NCBI GenBank assembly: GCA_016742255.1
Contig: JACVCB010000002.1
Location: forward strand, 151,001 to 215,000
Length of the DNA stretch: 64,000 bases
Reading direction: 5' to 3'
Source of the DNA: Leptospira sp.
GTDB lineage: Bacteria; Spirochaetota; Leptospiria; Leptospirales; Leptospiraceae
The translations under genes and the position numbers were made by a program. Below the pieces are notes generated by a model. That model saw nothing but the letters and a program-made list of their open reading frames with translations. It searched no databases and was not told where the DNA came from. This document shows positions 57,254-64,000 of this stretch, piece after piece. Within the stretch, counting starts at the first letter, position 1. Every line of letters begins with the position of its first letter.

Positions 57254-58090
57254 ATGAACCAAACTCTAAAAGGTCGCACAGTGATCATTACTGGCATTAC
57301 AGATGCGTCCTCACTAGCACTTATCATTGCAAAAGAATGTAAAGACCAAGGTGCCAAACTCATTTGCACAGGACTTGGAAAAACACCTTTTCACAAAAAT
57401 TTATCTGAAAATAGCGTAAACTTTTTAGATCGTACTTATGCAGATTTTCAAAATACCGTAAAAAAAGAATTAGGTGAAGATGTGATCACCTTTCCTCTCG
57501 ATGTCACCATCCAAGAGAGTATTGATTCTTTTGCAGACTTTCTGTTGGAAAAAAAGGAAAACATTCATTCCTTATTACATTCCATTGCGATGGATAAAAC
57601 CATCCGCCAAGGGAAAGTAAAACCTATCATGACCGTTTCGAGAGAAGAGTTTATGGATGCGATGAACGTATCTTCTTTTTCGTTACTTGCAATTGTCCAA
57701 AGCCTTTACCAACGAAATCTTTTAGTTACTGGAGCATCCATTGTTGCCCTCAGTTATTTAGGTGCCGAAAAAGTTGTAGTTCACCCATATAAAAACATTG
57801 GTGTTGCAAAAGCAGCACTAGAGCGACTTGTGAAAGAGATGGCTATGGAATTGGGACAAGAAAAAGAAATCCAAGTGAATGCGATTCGATTTTCCCCTTA
57901 CCGAGCAAGTAAAGCTGGTTCTGCAATTGAAGGCTTAGAAGAAGCTGAAATCCATTGCCAAACTTCCTCTCCACTTGGAAATGCAAAAGCAAAAGACCTT
58001 GCCGAAGAAGTATGTTATTTGTTCCGTCCTTCCAATCGAATCACCGGTGAAATTCGACATGTGGATGGTGGATACCATATCCGAGGATAA
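57254..58090 (+). CDS. fabI: Enoyl-[acyl-carrier-protein] reductase, FabI-like
   Basis: 278 residues, short-chain dehydrogenase family. Reduces the enoyl-ACP double bond in the last step of fatty-acid elongation. The FabI-specific SYLGAEK leads into the catalytic Tyr and Lys of YKNIGVAKAALE; the nucleotide loop is ITGITDASSLAL; LLHSIAMDK replaces the usual LVHSIAFAP-type strand. The two tyrosines are 11 residues apart against 10 in E. coli FabI. AGGAGGA 3 nt before the ATG. Convergent with murD (3 bp). Confidence 0.8.
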   Translation: MNQTLKGRTVIITGITDASSLALIIAKECKDQGAKLICTGLGKTPFHKNLSENSVNFLDRTYADFQNTVKKELGEDVITFPLDVTIQESIDSFADFLLEKKENIHSLLHSIAMDKTIRQGKVKPIMTVSREEFMDAMNVSSFSLLAIVQSLYQRNLLVTGASIVALSYLGAEKVVVHPYKNIGVAKAALERLVKEMAMELGQEKEIQVNAIRFSPYRASKAGSAIEGLEEAEIHCQTSSPLGNAKAKDLAEEVCYLFRPSNRITGEIRHVDGGYHIRG

Positions 58091-58093
58091 AAC

Positions 58094-59503
58094 TTAAACT
58101 TGGGTTGATCCAAAAAAATCTTGGATTAGGCTTTTAAAATGATTACCTCTCTCTTCAAAGTTTTTGTAGAGATCAAAACTAGCACCTGCCGGTGAAAAAA
58201 TCACCGTCAGGTTTTCCTCATTTTCTAAAGTTGATTTGGTTAACCAATAATGATCAATTTTTTCTTTCACTTCTGTTACTAAAGATTTTAAATCATCAAA
58301 ATAAAAAACAGGCAATCCAGTAAGATTTAATTCATCTCCCCATACTTCTTTTGCCTTTCCAAAAACAAACAATGGACATTCTAACTCTTTCCATCTTTCT
58401 ATCAGCGGATGGATTGGTTCCACTTTCGGAATTCCACCTAATATTAGATAAATGGGGTCAGCGTTTTTGAAACCAGAGATTCCCGATAACATTGAATGTA
58501 AGTTTGTAGATTTTGAATCATTGATGAACCGAATGGACTGGTATTTTGGGTTGATAGTTTCTGTGGGAATGGATTGGAATCTGTGTGGTAGACCATCAAA
58601 CGTTTCCAATTGGTTTTGGATTTGGTCTGGACTTAATCCCGCAACTTCAGCAAGAGCAATGGCAAAACATAAATTCATAAGGTTGTGTTTTCCTTTTAGT
58701 GGGAATAAGGAAACATCATATTCATGATTCGGTGTATGGATTTTATTTGGGTTTTGTGTGACAGAATAAGATTTATTTTCTCCCACCAAATGTAAATTGG
58801 AATGAGTCGGAATCACAAATGGTGTATAATTAAAAAAATTTGGATTCACGAAACATTGGTGGTTGTTGTCTTCCAAATTTTGAATTTTCCATTTTGCAAG
58901 TGCATAGGATTCCATTGTTTTATGCCTTTCTAAATGATCGGAGGCAAGATTTAAGATGGCAGATGCCGTCAGTTTTAAGTTAGGTGAGTCATCCAATTGA
59001 TAACTTGATAATTCTAATACAACAATCTCTGGATTTTCTCTACAAAACGAAGTAAAGGGAACTCCAATATTCCCTCCCATTTTTGCATTTGGATATTTTT
59101 TCTTTAGCAGATGATACGTTAATGCAGTTGTTGTCGATTTGCCATCGGTGCCAGTGATGCCTATCACTGGTCCATTGAAAAAAATTCTGCCAAGTGTGAT
59201 CTCACTTAGGATGGGAATATGTTTCTCACGAGCAGATTCCAAAATTGGATGATCTGGTAGGATTCCAGGGCTTTTGATGAGGCAATCAATTCCATCAAGG
59301 TTTACTTGTGGCATATGATCGGACAAAACTTTCGAATACAGACTTTGGTTTGCTTTCTCTGGGAAACGATCCGCGAGAATGACTTTTTTCCCAAGGGAAT
59401 TGAGAAGGAGAGCTGCCGAATCACCGGAGGACCCACCCCCTAAAATGAGGAAGGAATGAAGATTTTGTAGGTCAGATTGGCTCAATATGGATTCAGAAAA
59501 CAT
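58094..59503 (-). CDS. murD: UDP-N-acetylmuramoylalanine-D-glutamate ligase
   Basis: 469 residues. Adds D-glutamate to UDP-MurNAc-L-alanine in peptidoglycan synthesis. Motifs: N-terminal FLILGGGSSGDSAALLL, ATP-binding ITGTDGKSTTTAL, GGNIGVPFTSF, LELSSYQLDD, FPLKGKHNLMNLCFA and NDSKSTNLHSML. The ATG at 59503 is preferred because GGAG lies 9 nt upstream and it starts the family N-terminus; the frame is open 24 codons further, overlapping the STAS gene on the other strand. Confidence 0.93.
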   Translation of the reverse strand: MFSESILSQSDLQNLHSFLILGGGSSGDSAALLLNSLGKKVILADRFPEKANQSLYSKVLSDHMPQVNLDGIDCLIKSPGILPDHPILESAREKHIPILSEITLGRIFFNGPVIGITGTDGKSTTTALTYHLLKKKYPNAKMGGNIGVPFTSFCRENPEIVVLELSSYQLDDSPNLKLTASAILNLASDHLERHKTMESYALAKWKIQNLEDNNHQCFVNPNFFNYTPFVIPTHSNLHLVGENKSYSVTQNPNKIHTPNHEYDVSLFPLKGKHNLMNLCFAIALAEVAGLSPDQIQNQLETFDGLPHRFQSIPTETINPKYQSIRFINDSKSTNLHSMLSGISGFKNADPIYLILGGIPKVEPIHPLIERWKELECPLFVFGKAKEVWGDELNLTGLPVFYFDDLKSLVTEVKEKIDHYWLTKSTLENEENLTVIFSPAGASFDLYKNFEERGNHFKSLIQDFFGSTQV

Positions 59504-59563
59504 TGATTGACACTCCGTTAAAATACATCGATTTTGTAAAATCATATCAGGTTGGGTAAATAG

Positions 59564-59896
59564 GTGCTGAAACACGAAGTGAAAGACGGAAAACTAGTCG
59601 TTTATTTGGAAGGTCGATTGGACGTTTCTGTGGCGAATGAAGTGGAAGAGGGACTTACGGAACTCATTGACTCTTTAGGTCATAGAAAGGTTCTTCTCAA
59701 TATGAAAGATGTAGAGTACATGTCTTCCTCGGGGTTTCGTGCCTGCATTTCTACTTTACGCAAACTCAATTCCAAAGAAGGATTTCTTAAGATTTCCAAT
59801 ATCAAACCAGCTGTGAAACGGATCTTTGATGTCATTGAATTGACTTCTTTATTCGATATTTATGATTCAGAAGAAGCAGCGTTAAAATCCTTTTGA
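59564..59896 (+). CDS. STAS-domain protein (anti-sigma factor antagonist-like)
   Basis: 110 residues, a lone STAS domain as in SpoIIAA/RsbV. The phosphorylatable serine region is YMSSSGFRACIS, preceded by KVLLNMKDVEYM, with the first strand as LVVYLEGRLDVSVANEVEE. Such proteins free a sigma factor or other target by binding a kinase partner, which is not in the window. The start is GTG (59564). Divergent from murD, and 9 nt upstream of trpC. Confidence 0.88.
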   Translation: MLKHEVKDGKLVVYLEGRLDVSVANEVEEGLTELIDSLGHRKVLLNMKDVEYMSSSGFRACISTLRKLNSKEGFLKISNIKPAVKRIFDVIELTSLFDIYDSEEAALKSF

Positions 59897-59905
59897 CCAA
59901 TTCAT

Positions 59906-60685
59906 TTGAATCCTATTTTACACAAAATTGTAGATACGAAACACACTGAAATCAAAGAAAGTCGTGGTAAGGTTTTACCCGACAGAACGATTCCCATCCG
60001 AGATTGGAAATCTCATCTCAAAACAACATCTATCTCGGTCATAGCCGAATGCAAAAAAGGTAGTCCCAGTGCTGGAGTGATTCGGTCAGATTACGATCCA
60101 GTCTCCATTGCCTCCGAATATGAAAGTTCAGGAGCAGGAGCCATTTCGGTCCTGACTGACAAATCGTATTTTTATGGTTCCCTGAGTGATTTACAATCCG
60201 TTGCGAACAAAGTTTCTGTTCCAGTCATTCGTAAGGATTTTATTTTAGATCCAATTCAAATCGACGAAGCGTATGCCTATGGTGCCTCTGCGATTTTACT
60301 CATTGTGCGTATTCTTTCACCTGAACAATTAAAACTCTTACATGACCATGCGACTCGTCTTGGTCTTGCTGTCCTTGTGGAAACCCATAATCAAATGGAA
60401 GTGGATATTGCACTCGATATGGGCGCAAATACCATTGGAATCAATACTCGCGACCTGGATACATTTCAAATTCACAAAAATCTGATCGAACAAATTGCAC
60501 CTAAATTAGATTCTTCGATCATACGTGTCGCGGAATCGGGTATCGAGTCTTTTGAAGATTGGCAAAAATACAAAGGAATGATAGATTCTATGTTAGTCGG
60601 AACTTTTTTTATGAAAAGTAAAAATATTCCTGCTGATTTTTTCACTCTCCTCAATGGTAAAACTGCCATCAAAGCTGAAAAATAA
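59906..60685 (+). CDS. trpC: Indole-3-glycerol-phosphate synthase
   Basis: 259 residues, TIM barrel. Closes the indole ring in tryptophan synthesis. Motifs: VIAECKKGSPSAGVIRSDY (catalytic Lys), LTDKSYFYGSL, VPVIRKDFILDPIQI, GASAILLIVRIL, LVETHNQMEVD and VAESGIES. The only visible start is a TTG at 59906, 9 nt after the STAS stop, with no clear ribosome site, so translation probably depends on ribosomes finishing the STAS gene. No other trp genes are next to it. Confidence 0.93.
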   Translation: MNPILHKIVDTKHTEIKESRGKVLPDRTIPIRDWKSHLKTTSISVIAECKKGSPSAGVIRSDYDPVSIASEYESSGAGAISVLTDKSYFYGSLSDLQSVANKVSVPVIRKDFILDPIQIDEAYAYGASAILLIVRILSPEQLKLLHDHATRLGLAVLVETHNQMEVDIALDMGANTIGINTRDLDTFQIHKNLIEQIAPKLDSSIIRVAESGIESFEDWQKYKGMIDSMLVGTFFMKSKNIPADFFTLLNGKTAIKAEK

Positions 60686-60768
60686 TAGAACGCGAATCGA
60701 ATTCATTCTAATTATTTGAATTAAATGTTGTTTTATTTATAAATTCGGATTTTTTAATATAGAAAATT

Positions 60769-62451
60769 ATGGCCTGGAAGTCATTCTTAAAAGGTACCTT
60801 CCTCTTTTTAACCTACATTGGTTCAGCCAAATTGGGTATGGAATATTTTGCATTCCAACCTATGAATTTGGCGGTATTATGGATCCCTTCTGGAATTGGT
60901 CTAGTCGGATGTATATTTTTCGGATATAGATTTTTCCCAATTGTTTGGGTCGCAAGCTTTCTTGCAAATAAAGATGGATTGATTAGCAGTCAATTCCAGC
61001 TAACACAGTTTGAATTATATCTTAGTATTTGTTTAACAGCATCTGTTGATGCGTTTCAATCAGTTCTCGCCTATTATTTCTGGACTAAAAAAATAAGAAA
61101 AAACCTTAATTCGGCCAAAGATAATTTTTATTTCATCGTATATGTTGCTTTTTTATCTAGTTTGATTTCGATTTTACTACTTGGACTTGTTCTAGATTCC
61201 TTTGGATACTTTCATAATTTAAATTTAAATGAAATTCTACGAACTCTCGTTGTCATTACCTTTGGTGATACGATTGGAATTTTTATCACCGTTCCGATGT
61301 TTATGGCATGGAGGAAACTTGTATGGAAGGAGTTATCCTTACGTCTCGTTTTCTGGACAATCATATTTATCGTTTTCCAAGCAGTGATTGTTTACCAATT
61401 TCCATATTTATTTTTTCTTTCGTTTTTGATTTTGATTTATTTAGGTTATCGATTCCAAATTAAGGGAGTCACATTAGGAGTATTCTTGTTGTATTTGTCG
61501 AGTGTACTCATGACTCGATTGGGTGTTGGACCATTTGTACAACCAGTTATTTTTGATTCGTATATTTATCTCATTTCGTTTTTGATACCGTATGCAATTC
61601 TTGCTGAGTTTATCACCTTACAATACCAGAGGTTACTTTACAATCGATTTGAATTAGAAAAAAAAGTATATGACCGAACTAAATTACTGAGAACTCAAAT
61701 TTTTGAAAAAACACAAGCGATTGAAGCATTACACAAATCTGAAAAACTATTAAGTGAATCCAATCGAACAAAAGATATATTTTTTTCGATCATTGCTCAT
61801 GATTTACGGAATCCTTTAGGTTCCTTTAAACAGATCACTGAACTGATGTATGCGGATTTTGATACCTATACTGATTCTGAAAAAAGAGAAACTGTTTTTG
61901 AGATTAAAAAATCAGCTTCAAGGGTTTATAGTTTGTTAGAACAACTTCTCGATTGGGCAAGGACTCAGACTGGAAACATGCCGTTTCGTCCTAAAGAGAT
62001 CAACCTTCGGACAATTGTTTCTAAGATTACAGAACAAATGACTGCTGTCATTCAGAAAAAAGGGATTCAGTTTACTGTAGAGATTCCTGAAAAGTTTTCA
62101 TTTGTGTATGCAGATTCTGAAATGATCCAAGCTGTCTTACGAAATTTGATTTCTAATTCGATTAAGTTTACCAATGAAAATGGAAAAATCCAAATCTCTG
62201 TCTCACAAGAAGAAGATGGTGTACGAATTGAATGTAAAGACAATGGAGTCGGAATGAATAGCTCTGATTTAGAGAAATTATTCCGTTTGGATGCACAATT
62301 AACGAGTATAGGATTGGAAGGAGAAAAAGGCACAGGTCTTGGTCTCATTTTGTGCCATGAATTTGTTAAATTACACGGTGGAGAAATTTGGGCCACAAGT
62401 GAAAAAGGAAAAGGAACTACTGTTAGTTTTCGATTGCCTGATCCCAAATAA
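60769..62451 (+). CDS. Sensor histidine kinase with MASE1-like membrane domain
   Basis: 560 residues. The first ~280 residues hold eight or so membrane helices with the MASE1 pattern (PMNLAVLWIPSGIGLVGCIFFGYR in part: LWIPSGIGL). Next comes a coiled coil, the HisKA box FFSIIAHDLRNPLGSF (phosphorylated His) and the ATPase domain: N box LRNLISNSIKFT, G1 KDNGVGM, G2 GEKGTGLGLIL. No response regulator is adjacent, so the partner is unknown. Signal sensed is unknown. Follows trpC by 83 AT-rich bases. Confidence 0.9.
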   Translation: MAWKSFLKGTFLFLTYIGSAKLGMEYFAFQPMNLAVLWIPSGIGLVGCIFFGYRFFPIVWVASFLANKDGLISSQFQLTQFELYLSICLTASVDAFQSVLAYYFWTKKIRKNLNSAKDNFYFIVYVAFLSSLISILLLGLVLDSFGYFHNLNLNEILRTLVVITFGDTIGIFITVPMFMAWRKLVWKELSLRLVFWTIIFIVFQAVIVYQFPYLFFLSFLILIYLGYRFQIKGVTLGVFLLYLSSVLMTRLGVGPFVQPVIFDSYIYLISFLIPYAILAEFITLQYQRLLYNRFELEKKVYDRTKLLRTQIFEKTQAIEALHKSEKLLSESNRTKDIFFSIIAHDLRNPLGSFKQITELMYADFDTYTDSEKRETVFEIKKSASRVYSLLEQLLDWARTQTGNMPFRPKEINLRTIVSKITEQMTAVIQKKGIQFTVEIPEKFSFVYADSEMIQAVLRNLISNSIKFTNENGKIQISVSQEEDGVRIECKDNGVGMNSSDLEKLFRLDAQLTSIGLEGEKGTGLGLILCHEFVKLHGGEIWATSEKGKGTTVSFRLPDPK

Positions 62452-62485
62452 AATTTGATCCAATTCTGGTTTATATCATTAAAAG

Positions 62486-62517
62486 TTTAAGAAAAATTTT
62501 CTTATAAATTTTTTTTT
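62486..62517 (+). terminator. Probable terminator of the MASE1 kinase
   Basis: AAGAA-aaatt-TTCTT (about 62489-62503) extended by one more pair and followed by a run of T around 62509-62518. The stem is short and AT-only, so strength is doubtful. It overlaps the last codon of the convergent kinase. Confidence 0.4.
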
Positions 62518-64000
62518 TGGCTGTATGGCAAATATACTACGAATTTTGTATTTCCTTTTGTTGATTTTACATCAATGATCCCCTTGTGTCTTTCAATGAT
62601 TTGTTTTGAAATGTACAAACCAAGACCTGTTCCTTGGCCAATTGGTTTTGTTGTGAAAAACGGATCAAAAATTTTATCCAGTATTTCTTTTGGTACACCA
62701 GGACCTGAGTCTTCGATACAGACATATGCAAATGGATTGTTCTTTAGAATCGTCTGGTTGATTTCGATGTTGAGTTTTCCTTTCCCATTCATTGATTGGA
62801 TTGCGTTTTGGATCATATTGGTCCAAACTTGGTTGAGTTCATCCGGATAACATTCAATAGGTGGGATGTTGATGAAATTTGTTTTTAATTCAATTCCATG
62901 TTTGAGCGATCCTTGTAATATTGTCAAAATTTGATTAAGTGATTCAGATAATTGAATGGTTTTGATTTCCGCTTTCGGGTCAAAATGGGTGAAGTTTTTG
63001 AGAGCTTGTGCAATTTTGATCGCTCGATTTGCAGAAGTTTGGATGGCATTGGTCCCCTGCAAAATTGTAACAATTTTTTCTGTCAATAAAAGTAATGCTT
63101 TAGAATTGGCATCATGTAAAATCTGGAGCCATTCTTTTGGTAATTCAGTCACTCCTAAAGTAACAAAAAGATCTGTATATTGTTCGCTAAATTCGATATT
63201 GGTTTCTTGCAATTCCTTCAGGAATTGTGATTTTTTTTGCCTGAATTCGATTCCTGTTGGTAAGTTCTCTTGGTTTAATGCATGTTCGATGAGAGCATAA
63301 ACAAAAGGGAAACTTTTTTTGGAAATGGTTTCCAACTGAGGGAGTTGTCTAAAAAAATCAGCGATATTTTCTCTAATGGAATCACTTGTTAAAATTACAG
63401 CACTTAAAGGCGAATTGATTTCATGAGCGACACTTGTCACAGTCATACCAATTGACGATAATTTTTCGGATTGTATTAATTGAAACAATACGTCCTTGAA
63501 TTTGATTTCTGCAGATACAATTTCGCCAGATATATGTTTGGATAAAAATAGAGATTGAAAAAATACAAATAAAAGAAGACCAAGATTTAAATACATTGGT
63601 TCTGATCTATGGACAAGCGTTAAAATGATATCATTTGTCGCAGCACCGATTAGAAATAGAATGGATAATCCTAAGTAAACATAACCTGACCGTTTGTCTT
63701 GGATGTAACGAAAGATCAAATAAAAATGTAAAATTAAAATCGGAATGATGAGACAAAGGACATAAAAGTGATAGGAACTGATTGACCTCACACTTCCGAA
63801 TATTGTATTCAATAGGGGAATCAAAATCACTAATGAAAATCCATAGATGATCTTTTTGTTTATGTATTCTTTCGTGAGGCAATGGATATAAAACAATCCA
63901 GCTATCACTCCCGAATATTCGGTAAACAAATCAATTCTGTAGATGAGTTCTCCCATTTGTTTGCCAGTTACAAGGAAGAGACTTTGAGAACCTGTGGATA
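62502..64000 (-). CDS. 7TM sensor histidine kinase, 5' end beyond window
   Basis: At least 499 residues; an ATG sits at 63956, but the frame stays open to the window edge with FLVTGKQMGELIYRID, so the N-terminus is outside. About six or seven membrane helices resemble a 7TMR-DISM sensor, ending in FVFFQSLFLSKHISGE. The kinase part has the His box SVAHEINSPLSAV, a long helical linker, N box NMIQNAIQSMNGKG, G1 EDSGPGVPKE and G2 GQGTGLGLYISKQI, typical of HPK4-like kinases. It converges with the MASE1 kinase (50 bp). Confidence 0.88.
   Translation of the reverse strand, partial: STGSQSLFLVTGKQMGELIYRIDLFTEYSGVIAGLFYIHCLTKEYINKKIIYGFSLVILIPLLNTIFGSVRSISSYHFYVLCLIIPILILHFYLIFRYIQDKRSGYVYLGLSILFLIGAATNDIILTLVHRSEPMYLNLGLLLFVFFQSLFLSKHISGEIVSAEIKFKDVLFQLIQSEKLSSIGMTVTSVAHEINSPLSAVILTSDSIRENIADFFRQLPQLETISKKSFPFVYALIEHALNQENLPTGIEFRQKKSQFLKELQETNIEFSEQYTDLFVTLGVTELPKEWLQILHDANSKALLLLTEKIVTILQGTNAIQTSANRAIKIAQALKNFTHFDPKAEIKTIQLSESLNQILTILQGSLKHGIELKTNFINIPPIECYPDELNQVWTNMIQNAIQSMNGKGKLNIEINQTILKNNPFAYVCIEDSGPGVPKEILDKIFDPFFTTKPIGQGTGLGLYISKQIIERHKGIIDVKSTKGNTKFVVYLPYSQKKNL

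Overview
The window is about 37-40% GC by eye. It looks like a chromosomal segment of a spirochaete of the genus Leptospira, probably a free-living (saprophytic) one such as L. biflexa. The grounds are: periplasmic-flagellum genes (fliK-flgD-flgE); a mitochondrial-type EF-G of the kind found in spirochaetes; a one-locus haem pathway containing a hemC-hemD fusion, a known Leptospira trait; several lineage-specific proteins; and a full assimilatory sulfate pathway, which suits a prototroph. Species assignment is inference. I see no insertion sequence, prophage, CRISPR array or integrase. Coding density is high and no non-coding stretch above about 300 bp lacks an RNA gene.

Layout. 1-5.1 kb: 3' end of a homoserine kinase, two unknown genes, a membrane-anchored DsbA-like protein, malate dehydrogenase, and an alpha/beta hydrolase divergent from a MarR regulator across a pair of palindromes. 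5-9.6 kb (minus strand): a LytM-like factor, an amidohydrolase, two cyclic-nucleotide-binding proteins, tRNA-Arg(CCU) and prmC, closely packed. 9.6-20 kb: fusA, a K+ transporter, a DPPR-synthase-like UbiA enzyme with neighbours, a PhaR-type regulator, unknown proteins and cysK. 20-31.4 kb: topA (no ordinary start codon), hemH, and the convergent seven-gene operon hemA-hemC(D)-hemB-hemL-hemE-hemN-hemG. 31.4-34.9 kb: msrB, RNase P RNA, a NERD/P-loop protein and a lipoprotein.

35-48 kb is a sulfur island. Sulfate is imported by Sbp-CysTWA, activated to APS by CysDN, reduced to sulfite by a CysH with the Fe-S cysteines of APS reductases, and reduced to sulfide by CysJI; CysK (19.2 kb) makes cysteine. 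The sirohaem that CysI needs would come from the divergent SUMT and Met8-like pair, starting from uroporphyrinogen III made by the haem operon 5 kb away. No cysC (APS kinase) is present, which fits direct APS reduction.

48-51.7 kb holds the flagellar hook genes. 51.8-64 kb holds a TPR/Rossmann-like protein with a multi-spanning membrane partner, a GAF/HD-GYP protein with an unusual insertion, fabI, murD, a STAS protein, trpC and two convergent sensor histidine kinases, the last cut by the window edge.

The items most worth a second look are: the missing start codon of topA; a hook protein with Ser exactly where other spirochaetes have the Cys used for lysinoalanine cross-linking; a tRNA whose 3' end lies 6 nt before the prmC start codon; a Fur/PerR-like box between hemA and msrB; two palindromes 21 bp apart upstream of marR; an HD-GYP domain with a roughly 100-residue insertion; and the unexplained TPR/Rossmann plus membrane protein pair.
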